Source: JANMCE01 sp963791625 (GTDB lineage Bacteria > Actinomycetota > Acidimicrobiia > Acidimicrobiales > Ilumatobacteraceae). Taken from it: 64,000 bases of DNA. Below the pieces are notes generated by a model, which saw nothing but the letters and a program-made list of their open reading frames with translations, was not told the DNA's origin and did not search any database. The stretch covers positions 372,001 to 436,000 of the forward strand of contig CAWBTA010000006.1 in the NCBI GenBank assembly GCA_963791625.1, in the 5' to 3' direction. A program made the position numbers and the translations under genes. Positions 51,974-62,044 of the stretch are shown here, in pieces. Position 1 is the stretch's first letter. The number at the start of each line of letters is the position of its first letter.

Positions 51974-54754
51974 ATGACTGATTTGCTTGATTCGTTGGAA
52001 CCAGCCGCGTCCGAAGAGTGGGATCTCGCACCGAATGATCCGCCGCCACCGCCGGAAAAACCCATCGATGAAGAGGCGTGGCGGTTCTACGAACGACTGA
52101 TGAGCGTGCTCGTGGTCGGCGGCCTCATGCTGTTCACCTTTGTGCAGATGCATCCGTCGCAGATCTTTGCCAAGACGACTCCCGCCGGTGGCGACATGGG
52201 TGCGCACGTGTGGGGTCCGGCCTATTTGCGAGATCACATCTTGCCGCACGGTCGGCTGAGTGGTTGGGCGCCCGACTGGTACGGCGGCTTCCCGATGTAC
52301 CAGTTCTACATGGTCATCCCCGCGCTCTTGGTCGTCATCGTCAACCTGATTTTGCCCTACGGCGTCGCGCTCAAACTGGTGAGCGTGTTGGGCATCGTCA
52401 CGCTGCCGTTCGTGTGCTGGTTGTTCGGTCGGCTCAACGGTTTGAAGAAGCCGATCCCCGAAGTGTTCGCGGTCGCCGCGGTGTGGTTCCTGTTCGATGA
52501 CACGTTTCGCATCTACGGCGGCAACATCGCCTCCACCATGGCCGGCGAGTACTCGTTCTCGATTGCGCTTTCGCTCGCCGTTGCGTTCTTTGCGGTGTTC
52601 TCCTACACGTTACGCACCGGACGCTTCCGGGTGCTGTCGGCCATACTCGCCGCGCTGGCCGCACTGAGTCACGGCATCGTGTTGTTCTTCGTCGCCATCG
52701 GGGCCGTGGTGTTGTGGGCCGTCCACGCCTCGGTCAAGCGACTGGTCCTCCTGCTTCAGGTCGGTGGAGTATCGGCCCTGCTTGCGTTATTCTGGCTCAT
52801 TCCATTTCGACTGGGCGGCGCGTACCAGACCGACATGTACTACGAGAAGCGGCCTACCGGTAAGACGCCCGATGATCATCGCACCGACTCGTGGTGGGAG
52901 ATGTTCTTCCCCCAATCAACGTTCTGGGATCGCACCATCATGATCCTGGCTGTCATCGGCTTCCTCGACGCATTACGCCGCCGCACCCGCGCAGGAGCGT
53001 TCCTCGGCCTGATGATGACCATCTTCGGAACGTGGGCCTACCTGCAGCCGCAGAGTCTGCTGTGGAACGCCCGATTGTTGCCGTTCATGTATCTCACCCG
53101 ATACATGCTGGCGGCTATGGGCGTTGTGGCGGTGGTGCGACTTATCGCTCGGTTCATCTCGCCGCTCGAATCGATGGACACCGGTGTCACAGCCCGCCGC
53201 CTATTGGTTGTTTCTGCCGGGCTTTTGGCCTTCGGTACGTGTGCGCAGCAGACCTTCCATCTGTGGGCCGTGCCCAACTTGGGGTTCGTGAAGGGCGCGC
53301 AGCGGTACGACGGGGTGGCCAAGAAATGGGTCTATGAGTGGCCTTCCTGGTCGGGTCCTCGGTTCGTTGGCAACGACGCCGACAAAGGCTTCGTTTCCGG
53401 ATGGGCCGACTGGAACTACCAGGGCTACGAAAAGAAGCCGGCCTACGGTGAATATCAGAGTCTCATGTCCACTATGGAGGACCTGGGTAACAATCCAGCG
53501 CACGGGTGTGGTCGCGCCATGTGGGAGAACAACAACGACCAGGACAAGTACGGCACACCGATGGCGCAGATGCTGCTGCCGTTCTGGACCAACGGGTGTA
53601 TCGCCTCGCAGGAAGGCCTTTTCTTCGAGGCGTCCGGCACCACGCCGTACCACTTCATTTCAGCGTCGGCCATGTCCGAGCACAGCTCCAATCCGGTGCG
53701 CCGGCTCAAGTACGAGGACGGTGATCTCACCAAGGGCGTCCAGTACCTGAAGACGCTCGGCGTGAAGTACTACATGGCCTACAAGCCCTCCATGATCGCC
53801 AAGGCCGACGCCAACCAGGAACTCACACCCGTCGCCACGTCGGGTCCATGGCACATCTACCAGATCATGAGCGGCAACGACTTGGTCACAGGGTTGCAAA
53901 CGCAACCACTTGTTGTGCAGTCGAAAGAAGCACTCGATGGCACGGTCTCGAAGAACCTCGGCGATAGTCGTGATCGTTGGCTTGAGGTTGGTGCCAGCTG
54001 GTTCCAGCATCAAGGTGACTGGGCCGGGGTGCCCGTCGCCAGCGGTCCGGCTGAATGGCAACGGGTTGATCTCAAGGTTACGAGTGAGAAAGACACCAAC
54101 GACACCAACCTGGCCGTGGTCGCTCCCAAGACCCAGCCCGAGTCGCGCGAACTGACCCCCATCAAGGTGAGCAATGTCGTGATGGGAGACGACACCCTTA
54201 ACTTCGATGTCGACCAGATCGGCGTGCCCGTTATGGTACGGGTCAGCGCCTTCCCGAACTGGAAGGTTGACGGCGCGAAAGGTCCGTACCGGGCCGCCCC
54301 GAACTTCATGGTCGTCGTCCCGACAGCGAAGCACGTCCGGCTCCACTACGGCTACACGCCGATGGACCTGGTGGCGTGGCTGCTCACCTTCCTCGGCATC
54401 GGCGGTGCATTGTTCCTTTGGCGTCGTGGCACCGTTGCGCTCCCGCCGCTCGACGTTGAACCCGTGCCCATGACGTCAGAGGAAACGCATGGCGCTGACC
54501 ACGATGATTTTGTGGTGCCCGACGATTGGGACGCTCCACTCGGACCGTCCACCGCTCGGTTCGCCCCCCACGATTGGTCAGCCGCCGAGCCGAGTCCGCC
54601 CTCGGTTGAAACCACAGGCTCGCTGCCGGCACCACCGCCATCGCCCGTGAACGATTCGTGGTCGCATCTGCCTCCAACGCCTCAACCGCCTAGTGTGCGC
54701 CCCGTCGAAAATTTCGACGATGCGCGCGATGATCTTGGCGGCCCACATGTCTGA
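51974..54754 (+). CDS. Large membrane protein, PTPS-related (GT-C-like)
   Basis: 926 residues. An acidic/Pro-rich cytoplasmic start, then about 10-11 membrane helices (45-430) with a conserved first loop DMGAHVWGPAYLRDHILPHG and DWYGGFPMYQFYM. This matches the 6-pyruvoyl-tetrahydropterin-synthase-related membrane domain, a GT-C-like fold despite its name. A large extracytoplasmic region (430-830), one more helix (VAWLLTFLGIGGALFLW) and a Pro-rich tail follow. It likely transfers a lipid-linked sugar outside the membrane. It overlaps the phosphomannomutase by 8 nt, linking it to mannose supply. Confidence 0.75.
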   Translation: MTDLLDSLEPAASEEWDLAPNDPPPPPEKPIDEEAWRFYERLMSVLVVGGLMLFTFVQMHPSQIFAKTTPAGGDMGAHVWGPAYLRDHILPHGRLSGWAPDWYGGFPMYQFYMVIPALLVVIVNLILPYGVALKLVSVLGIVTLPFVCWLFGRLNGLKKPIPEVFAVAAVWFLFDDTFRIYGGNIASTMAGEYSFSIALSLAVAFFAVFSYTLRTGRFRVLSAILAALAALSHGIVLFFVAIGAVVLWAVHASVKRLVLLLQVGGVSALLALFWLIPFRLGGAYQTDMYYEKRPTGKTPDDHRTDSWWEMFFPQSTFWDRTIMILAVIGFLDALRRRTRAGAFLGLMMTIFGTWAYLQPQSLLWNARLLPFMYLTRYMLAAMGVVAVVRLIARFISPLESMDTGVTARRLLVVSAGLLAFGTCAQQTFHLWAVPNLGFVKGAQRYDGVAKKWVYEWPSWSGPRFVGNDADKGFVSGWADWNYQGYEKKPAYGEYQSLMSTMEDLGNNPAHGCGRAMWENNNDQDKYGTPMAQMLLPFWTNGCIASQEGLFFEASGTTPYHFISASAMSEHSSNPVRRLKYEDGDLTKGVQYLKTLGVKYYMAYKPSMIAKADANQELTPVATSGPWHIYQIMSGNDLVTGLQTQPLVVQSKEALDGTVSKNLGDSRDRWLEVGASWFQHQGDWAGVPVASGPAEWQRVDLKVTSEKDTNDTNLAVVAPKTQPESRELTPIKVSNVVMGDDTLNFDVDQIGVPVMVRVSAFPNWKVDGAKGPYRAAPNFMVVVPTAKHVRLHYGYTPMDLVAWLLTFLGIGGALFLWRRGTVALPPLDVEPVPMTSEETHGADHDDFVVPDDWDAPLGPSTARFAPHDWSAAEPSPPSVETTGSLPAPPPSPVNDSWSHLPPTPQPPSVRPVENFDDARDDLGGPHV

Positions 54755-56099
54755 ACTCTCCGAGATCTTCAAGGCGTACGACGTTCGGGGCACCGTGCCC
54801 GAACAACTCGACGAAGACAAGGCCTACGCAATCGGCGTCGGCTTTGCCCAATTCGCCGATGTACCCCGCATTCTGATCGCACGCGACATGCGCCCCTCCG
54901 GTGAGCTTTTGGTCGAAGCATTCGCCAACGGCGCCCAAGACCACGGTGTCGATGTGGTGTTGCTCGGCCTAGCGTCCACCGACCTCTTGTACTTTGCGTC
55001 GGGCAGCCTCGATGCGCCGGGCATCATGTTCACGGCCTCGCACAACCCGGCCCAGTACAACGGCATCAAGGCCTGTCTCGCCGGCGCCAAGCCCATCGGG
55101 CTCGACTCCGGTCTGGCCGAAATTCGTGACACCGCCGATCTCGTCCTGAAGGGCGAAGGCCCGCCCAAGGCAGCGCACCGTGGCAAGGTTTCGGAGCTGG
55201 ACCTGCTCGGCAAGTTTGTCGATCACGTGCTTTCCTTCGTCGACGTGTCCAAGTTCCGGCCGCTGAAGGTCGTTGCTGACACCGCCAACGGAATGGGCGG
55301 CTTGGTCGTACCCGCGGTGTTTGCCAAGCTGCCGTTCGAACTCGAAGTCATGTACGGCGAGCTCGATGGCACCTTCCCCAACCATCCCGCCGATCCATTG
55401 CAGCCTGCCAACCAGCGCGACCTTCAACGCCGCGTCGTGTCGGGCGGTTTCGATGTCGGTCTGGCCTTCGACGGTGACGCCGACCGCGTGTTCGTGGTGG
55501 ACGAAAAAGGTCGCGGCCTTTCGGGCTCCACGACGACGGCGATGTTGGCCGCAGGCGTGCTGGCCAAGGCGCCGGGCAGCACCATTTTGCACAACCTCAT
55601 CTGTTCGCATGCCGTGCCCGAGGTGATCAAGGAAAACGGCGGTATCCCGGTTCGTACCCGTGTGGGCCACAGCTACATCAAGCAGACCATGGCCGAAACC
55701 GGAGCCGCGTTCGGCGGTGAACACTCTGCGCACTACTACTTCCGGGACAACTATCGGGCCGACTCGGGCATCATCGCCACCATGTTCGTGCTGGAGGCAT
55801 TGTGCGCGGCCAGCCAGCCCCTGTCCGAGCTGCGAAAGCCCTTCGAACGCTACGAAGCATCGGGCGAAATCAACACCGTGGTGAACGATCCGCTGGCCGT
55901 CATCGATATGATCGCCAAGAAGTTCGCGAGTAAACCGCAGGACCATCTCGACGGCCTCACCGTTGACTGCGGCTCGTGGTGGTTTAACCTTCGCCCATCG
56001 AACACCGAGCCGCTCCTGCGCCTCAACCTTGAAGCCGACACCCGTCAGGCCTGCGACGACCATGTCGCAGAGTTGCTGACACTCATCACCCACGCCTGA
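54747..56099 (+). CDS. manB: Phosphomannomutase/phosphoglucomutase
   Basis: 450 residues from ATG 54747. IFKAYDVRGTVPEQLDEDKA (domain 1), MFTASHNPAQYNGIK with the phosphorylated Ser, AFDGDADRVFVVD (Mg site), GGEHSAHYYFRDNYRADSG (sugar specificity loop) and RPSNTEPLLRLNLEA (phosphate site) are all intact. It interconverts mannose-6-P and mannose-1-P (or the glucose forms). With the nucleotidyltransferase at 29.8 kb, Gmd and Fcl it completes a route to GDP-L-fucose. Confidence 0.94.
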   Translation: MSELSEIFKAYDVRGTVPEQLDEDKAYAIGVGFAQFADVPRILIARDMRPSGELLVEAFANGAQDHGVDVVLLGLASTDLLYFASGSLDAPGIMFTASHNPAQYNGIKACLAGAKPIGLDSGLAEIRDTADLVLKGEGPPKAAHRGKVSELDLLGKFVDHVLSFVDVSKFRPLKVVADTANGMGGLVVPAVFAKLPFELEVMYGELDGTFPNHPADPLQPANQRDLQRRVVSGGFDVGLAFDGDADRVFVVDEKGRGLSGSTTTAMLAAGVLAKAPGSTILHNLICSHAVPEVIKENGGIPVRTRVGHSYIKQTMAETGAAFGGEHSAHYYFRDNYRADSGIIATMFVLEALCAASQPLSELRKPFERYEASGEINTVVNDPLAVIDMIAKKFASKPQDHLDGLTVDCGSWWFNLRPSNTEPLLRLNLEADTRQACDDHVAELLTLITHA

Positions 56100-56106
56100 G
56101 GATCAC

Positions 56107-56343
56107 ATGACACTCAACCCTGCTCTGCTCGAAGTGCTCGCCTGCCCGAGCGATCGCGGTCCGTTGCTCTACATGGCCGATGAGAACCTGCTGTACAACC
56201 CGCGCGAAAAGCGTGCCTACACCGTGCGTGACGGCATCGCGGTGTTGCTGATCGAAGAGTCGAAGATCGTCGACCAGACCGAGCACGACCGCATCATGGC
56301 CAAGGTCGCCGCCGACGGCATCAAGCCAACGTTTCAGGCCTAA
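56107..56343 (+). CDS. Trm112 family protein
   Basis: 78 residues, 7 bp after the mutase stop. ALLEVLACPSDRGPLLYMAD and AYTVRDGIAVLLIEES match Trm112/UPF0434 proteins, often called YcaR in enterobacteria. Only one Cys (LACPSD) is left of the four zinc ligands, as in many bacterial members. Partners are usually methyltransferases; in bacteria the role is unclear. The operon position behind manB recurs in actinobacteria (recalled, not checked). Confidence 0.85.
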   Translation: MTLNPALLEVLACPSDRGPLLYMADENLLYNPREKRAYTVRDGIAVLLIEESKIVDQTEHDRIMAKVAADGIKPTFQA

Positions 56344-56352
56344 CGCAGTCGG

Positions 56353-57735
56353 CTACACAAAGCGTGCGAGGTGGTGAAGCTCGGCCACCATTTTCGTTGT
56401 CATGACGTCGGCATCGGGGCAGGCTTCAGCATCGGCGAACACACCAATAGTCAACTGGCCGGCGTAGGACAGCACTGCGAAACCGATCGTCAGATTTCCG
56501 GCGAGCGGAACCATCGGCACCAGATCGGTGAGTTGTCCGCCGAGGACGTAGAGGTTCGATGCTGGTCCGGGCACATTGGTGACCACCACGTTCACAAAGG
56601 GCTGGTGGTGCACCATGCGAGCAAGCGCTGCGGTAGAAGCCGGTGGCAGGTGATTGCTAAGGGATTCGAGCGTCGACATCGCCTCGCTCTGGTGATGCCG
56701 ACGTCTTTCCCGCATGGCATTACGCACCAGCGCAACTCGCTGAACGGGGTCGGGTTCGTGCACCGGTAGCGGCACGATGAACGCGGTCACCAGATTCTCC
56801 AGTGCGAGCTCGTCTTCTTTGGCCCGCACGTTATGGGGAACCAGGGCATCGACATCGACGCAGGACTCGCCCCGGGCAACCAGGGCGGCTCGAAGGCCGC
56901 CAGCGACCAGAGCGAGAACGACGTCATTCACCTTCGCACCGTGCGCGTGGGCGATTCTCTTTACCGTGGACAGTGGCATCAAAACGCGGGTCAGTCTGCG
57001 ATGCATGCCCACTGGCCGATTGAACGCGCTCGATGGGGCTGTGCGGAGCAGCGTGCGAAGTCCGTCCGAGAAGCCAAGAGCGCTCTGAGTTGTCTCGATG
57101 GGATGGGCCGCGGCATGGAGCATGCGGTGCACCATCTGGATCGGTTCCGCCACGATCGCGGTGGCTGCTTCGACGGCCAGTTCCACATCCGTCGGCGGCG
57201 TCGTGGGCGTCCATGGCTCAGGACGGTCGACTCTCGTCCTCGGTTCGAGATCGGCGAGAACCGCGGTCACGCCGACGGCAGCGACACCGTCAACAAGGGC
57301 GTGGTGCACCTTTTCGATCAGCCCGACCGATCCGTCGGCCAGGCCTTCGATGAACACCAGCTCCCAGAGTGGATGCCTGCGGTCGAGCAGCAGCATCGAC
57401 TGTTCGCATGCCAAGTGATAGAGCTGCGTTTCGTCGCCGGGGGGATCGATGCGGACTACTCGCACGTGGTGTGCCAGATCGAAGTTCTCGTCATCGATCC
57501 ACACCGGTCGACCAAGTCCGAACGGCACGTGATGCACCACCTGACGTAAGCGAGGCACGAGATGGAGACGACTGGCGACATGACGGCAGACGACCGAAAG
57601 CCGCACATGGCCTCGGGCATCGAGTAGTCGGCCGCCGACGATGCGACCAACGGCCGCAACATGCATAGGTGTGCGGTCTGTCTCCATATCCAGGAACGCA
57701 GCATCGAGCACGCTGAGGCGATGGACCGTGGTCAT
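56353..57735 (-). CDS. Wax ester synthase/diacylglycerol acyltransferase (WS/DGAT)
   Basis: 460 residues from ATG 57735, overlapping the upstream stop (ATGA). N-terminal LSVLDAAFLDMETDRTPMHV, the catalytic EKVHHALVDGVAAVGV (HHxxxDG), the structural NDVVLALVAGGLRAAL and VTNVPGPASNLYVLG are standard WS/DGAT signatures. It esterifies fatty alcohols or diacylglycerol with acyl-CoA to form storage lipid at the membrane. It is coupled to a second, divergent-sequence WS/DGAT and a 2TM protein, suggesting a lipid-body operon. Confidence 0.93.
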   Translation of the reverse strand: MTTVHRLSVLDAAFLDMETDRTPMHVAAVGRIVGGRLLDARGHVRLSVVCRHVASRLHLVPRLRQVVHHVPFGLGRPVWIDDENFDLAHHVRVVRIDPPGDETQLYHLACEQSMLLLDRRHPLWELVFIEGLADGSVGLIEKVHHALVDGVAAVGVTAVLADLEPRTRVDRPEPWTPTTPPTDVELAVEAATAIVAEPIQMVHRMLHAAAHPIETTQSALGFSDGLRTLLRTAPSSAFNRPVGMHRRLTRVLMPLSTVKRIAHAHGAKVNDVVLALVAGGLRAALVARGESCVDVDALVPHNVRAKEDELALENLVTAFIVPLPVHEPDPVQRVALVRNAMRERRRHHQSEAMSTLESLSNHLPPASTAALARMVHHQPFVNVVVTNVPGPASNLYVLGGQLTDLVPMVPLAGNLTIGFAVLSYAGQLTIGVFADAEACPDADVMTTKMVAELHHLARFV

Positions 57736-59117
57736 GCCAGAGCCAGAACCTCGCCGAAGCCTTCGCGCATGCAATCGGTCAGCACCCACGGATCCGGAAT
57801 TGCAATGGTGTCGATGGTCAGGCCAAAGCACGCGGTTTCATCGAAGGACAACAGCGCGATGGCGAACGCGGCGCCGCTTGGTGGCGCGAAGGCGTATTCA
57901 GCCACGACCTTGGACCCGGCCAGATAGCGGGCCCCCTTCGGGCCGGGCACGTTGGTCGCCACGAAGTCGATCGCCTTGAGCATGGAGGCCATGGCCACCG
58001 TCGTCAGCGGACCAGGAAGTCGGTTGAGGGCGCCGGCAATGATGCCCACGAACGGCAACGACGGTTCCCCGCGCCAACCTCGTGCCAGTACACCGAGATG
58101 GCGCATCCGTTCGGCCGGATCGATCTCGCCAATGGGGATCTCGAAGCGAGCCGGGACGAATCTGTTGTTGCCGAGTTCGTCATCGGAGCCGCGCACGTTG
58201 ATCGGCATGGTGACTCGCAGACGATCGACGGGAGCGTGATGCACCTCGTGATAACGACGCATGCCACCCGTCACGCCAGCGAGGAACGCGTCGTTGATAC
58301 TTCCCGACACGGTATGAGCGGCCTTGTGGAGCGACCGGAGTGGTAGGTCGAATGTGTCGAGGCGGCGGGCGGTACCCCGACCGGTCATTACAGGCGACAG
58401 TGGGGCAGTCACCGGCATGACCAGCTTCCCAATGGAGCCCGCGGTACGGATGCTGGTGCGGGCAAATGCAGTCGGATGCAGAGAGGCATTGACCGCCGCC
58501 CCCGGCAGTCGCCGTGCGAGCCGGGCCGTCGTTTCTACCGCGCGGCGCGCGCTGTCGAGTGCGTCGGCCACCAACGAAGTGTCGGGCATCGAATCGTTCG
58601 TTCGCAGAGGTGAATGCCGGGGCGACCGAGTCGTGTCCAGCACGAAGTCGGCCAGTTTCATACCGCCCACGCCGTCGGTGAACGAATGGTGGACCTTCTG
58701 AATGAACGCGGCACCTCCATCGGCAAGACCCTCCACAAGAGTGCATTCCCACAGTGGACGCTGCTTGTCGAAGGCCTCCATGTACATCGGCGCGGCCACG
58801 TCGAACACCGCACGTAGGTCGCCGGGGTCTGGGCACACGATGCGACGAAGGTGATAGTCGAGGTCGAAGTCGGGGTCAGTGACCCAGCGGGGCGGACCGA
58901 GATTCAGCGGAGAGGCCGCGACCTTCTGACGCAGCCGCGGGATCTGTTTCACCGCTTCGGCAATGCGATCATGCAGTTGCGACCACTCTGGGGCCCGGTT
59001 GAGCAGGACGATAGCCAGAATCGTGCTGCGCAGGCGCGGGTCGCTCTCGATCTCCCACAACGTGGCATCCGACTCGTTCATTCGATTCGAAAAGCGGCCG
59101 ACCGTTCCCGCAGCCAT
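57732..59117 (-). CDS. Wax ester synthase/diacylglycerol acyltransferase (WS/DGAT), second copy
   Basis: 461 residues from ATG 59117. QKVHHSFTDGVGGMK is the HHxxxDG active site; GSINDAFLAGVTGGMRRY and ATNVPGPKGARYLAG follow. N-terminal SDATLWEIESDPRLRSTILA replaces the usual DxxFL opening, placing it in a different subgroup from its neighbour. The pair probably differ in acyl or alcohol preference. Preceded within 2 bp by the 2TM gene. Confidence 0.92.
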   Translation of the reverse strand: MAAGTVGRFSNRMNESDATLWEIESDPRLRSTILAIVLLNRAPEWSQLHDRIAEAVKQIPRLRQKVAASPLNLGPPRWVTDPDFDLDYHLRRIVCPDPGDLRAVFDVAAPMYMEAFDKQRPLWECTLVEGLADGGAAFIQKVHHSFTDGVGGMKLADFVLDTTRSPRHSPLRTNDSMPDTSLVADALDSARRAVETTARLARRLPGAAVNASLHPTAFARTSIRTAGSIGKLVMPVTAPLSPVMTGRGTARRLDTFDLPLRSLHKAAHTVSGSINDAFLAGVTGGMRRYHEVHHAPVDRLRVTMPINVRGSDDELGNNRFVPARFEIPIGEIDPAERMRHLGVLARGWRGEPSLPFVGIIAGALNRLPGPLTTVAMASMLKAIDFVATNVPGPKGARYLAGSKVVAEYAFAPPSGAAFAIALLSFDETACFGLTIDTIAIPDPWVLTDCMREGFGEVLALA

Positions 59118-59119
59118 GG

Positions 59120-59398
59120 TCAGCCCGTCTTGCGAAGCTCTTTGTCGACGTCTGCCTCGGTCACCGGACCCCGGACGTAGTCCCACAGTCCGAGCACCAT
59201 GCCAATGCCCCATCCGCCGAGCACCCATCCCGGCCAGAAGTAGCCGCGTCCCGATACGGCCCAGATGCCGATGAGAAACGCATTGATGACGGCGTAGGCG
59301 ACAAAGCCTCCTTGCAGATTTCGCCGCTTCTCGACTCTCTTCCTGGCCTGTGCGCGGACCGTGTCAGTTGTGGTTTCGACGGGTTGAAGTTCGGTCAT
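59120..59398 (-). CDS. 2TM domain-containing protein
   Basis: 92 residues. A charged N-terminal helix (VRAQARKRVEKRRNLQGGF) precedes two membrane helices (VAYAVINAFLIGIWAV and FWPGWVLGGWGIGMVLGLWD) joined by a short loop: the 2TM domain (PF13239) layout, which in other proteins is fused to kinases or stands alone. It ends with a charged tail. First gene of the WS/DGAT operon; the function is unknown. Confidence 0.8.
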   Translation of the reverse strand: MTELQPVETTTDTVRAQARKRVEKRRNLQGGFVAYAVINAFLIGIWAVSGRGYFWPGWVLGGWGIGMVLGLWDYVRGPVTEADVDKELRKTG

Positions 59399-59702
59399 TG
59401 CGTTTCCTCCAGCGGAACCGGGAATCGTTTATCCACCCTCATCGTTCGCCGTTGTGGGTACGTCTTCCAGGGTCCTCAGTCCCATCCGGCACCTCCGTTC
59501 GTCGGTCTGCGTCGAACGAGTCCGGTGCGAAATGCCGCCAAGGCGGCTCAGCGCACCCCGAGTTGGTACACTCTGCGCTGCTGTCGAGGGCTGAACTGAC
59601 AGGTGCCTGCGGGCCCCAGCCCACGATCCAACCATCCCACTCTGGTTCGTTTGCCTGCGAGCGTCCAGATTCATCGTTGTTTCGTGTCCTTGGAGGACCA
59701 AT
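59399..59702. other. Divergent intergenic region between 2TM and ahcY
   Basis: 304 bp. It holds nested inverted repeats (GGCACC...GGTGC around CGTTCG/CGAACG, 59488-59528), a GCCGCC/GGCGGC hairpin near 59535-59546, and TACACT at 59567-59572 as a candidate -10 for ahcY, giving a leader of about 120 nt. GGAGG at 59693-59697 is the ahcY ribosome-binding site. I looked for the SAH riboswitch core and did not find a match. No gene is seen. Confidence 0.45.
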
Positions 59703-61151
<1,449 letters not shown>

Positions 61152-61153
61152 GT

Positions 61154-61216
61154 CATGCCTCGTTTGCTCGCTACCGCTACCGCTCCCTGCTCTCGGACTC
61201 GCTCCGCTCGGACAAT
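61154..61216 (+). repeat. Dispersed intergenic repeat, copy 2
   Basis: Blocks CATGCCTCGTTTGCTCGCTA-CCGCT, CCCTGCTCTCGGACT and GCTCCGCTCGGACAAT match 51066-51135, with an extra ACCGCT and without the central 13-bp segment. It starts 3 bp after the ahcY stop. Confidence 0.7.
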
Positions 61217-61248
61217 GCGGTAATCGCTCGAACGGAAAGCCCCGCCTG

Positions 61249-61288
61249 TTTCCTCGGAGATTTCACCCGTATGAAATCTCCGGGGAAA
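61249..61288. repeat. Left hairpin flanking the DUF559 remnant
   Basis: A 17-bp stem (61249-61265 with 61272-61288, one T-G mismatch) and a 6-nt loop. The reverse complement of its core differs from 62004-62025 at one of 22 positions. The DUF559 stop codon lies inside it. It also fits a bidirectional terminator for ahcY. Confidence 0.8.
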
Positions 61289-61965
61289 GAGAGCTTCGGG
61301 CCAGGGTCGCCGAGACCTGTTCCACCACGAGCGCCGGACGCTGAAACACGTCCTCGTAGGTGAACGGAAGCACGATCCGGCCGAGCGCGAGAAGTTCTCG
61401 GCGACGCTTGGCATCACGTTGTCGTTGCGATGGGACTGGCATGGCCGATCTGGCCTTCAACTTCGACCACGAGTCGGGATGGAGCAAAGTCGAAGTCCAC
61501 CCTTGCGACGGTCTGGCTACCTCGTTTGTGGATGACCTGGCACGCGGGGCGAGAAAGTCGAGCCTGTCGGCAAAGTCGGAGAAAGCGCCGCTCCAACTTG
61601 TTCGTCCCTCCCGCGTCAACCAGCACAGCGTCGAGTTTCGGACCGCCGTAATGCCCCCGACCCCGCCGACGAGCCACGACGCGGAGAAGGAAGTCCGCCG
61701 ATGTGCCACCGTTTCGAATGGCGGAGTCGACTGCGTTTTCCAGCTCTTCTACCGAGCAGCTTGCGGCCAGGTCGACAACGGTGCGAGCTGGAGTCGTACA
61801 TCGGAAACCGTCCACATGGCATCGGTCGGCCAGCGGTAGTGACAGAGATGTATGAAGCAGGCCGATCGCCTTGCGATTCTTGTGGGCAAGGGTGGTGGTG
61901 ACTTCAACCGGTCCCTCGTCGAATCCGTCGAAACGATGCAGGCAGGCTGCGGAGAGTGCAGCCAA
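61263..61965 (-). pseudogene. AbiEi/DUF559 protein remnant: 5'-truncated and frameshifted
   Basis: Reading leftward from about 61985: AACLHRFDGFDEGPVEVTTT, TTPARTVVDLAASCSVEELE, NKLERRFLRLCRQARL and VARVDFDFAPSRLVVEVEGQ, the second half of an AbiEi-like region and the start of the DUF559 nuclease. The frame breaks near 61418-61432 and resumes as RDAKRRRELLALGRIVLPFT and YEDVFQRP to the stop at 61263. The N-terminal winged helix (about 90-100 residues in the relative at 10627-11544) is absent; homology begins right beside the right hairpin. A decayed cassette between inverted hairpins. Confidence 0.8.
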
Positions 61966-61999
61966 TGCGTCCGGTCGGAAAGTGGATGCTCTGCTTCCC

Positions 62000-62027
62000 C
62001 TCAGATTTCACACGGGTGAAATCTGAG
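62000..62027. repeat. Right hairpin flanking the DUF559 remnant
   Basis: A perfect 12-bp stem CTCAGATTTCAC/GTGAAATCTGAG with loop ACGG. It is an inverted copy of the core of 61249-61288 and lies 18 bp beyond the decarboxylase stop, so it could also terminate that gene. Confidence 0.8.
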
Positions 62028-62044
62028 AGGACGAAGACCCGCCG

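Noticed and set aside
59399..59702. SAH riboswitch upstream of ahcY
   Set aside because: The conserved SAH-riboswitch core could not be found; the inverted repeats present lie mostly upstream of the likely promoter.
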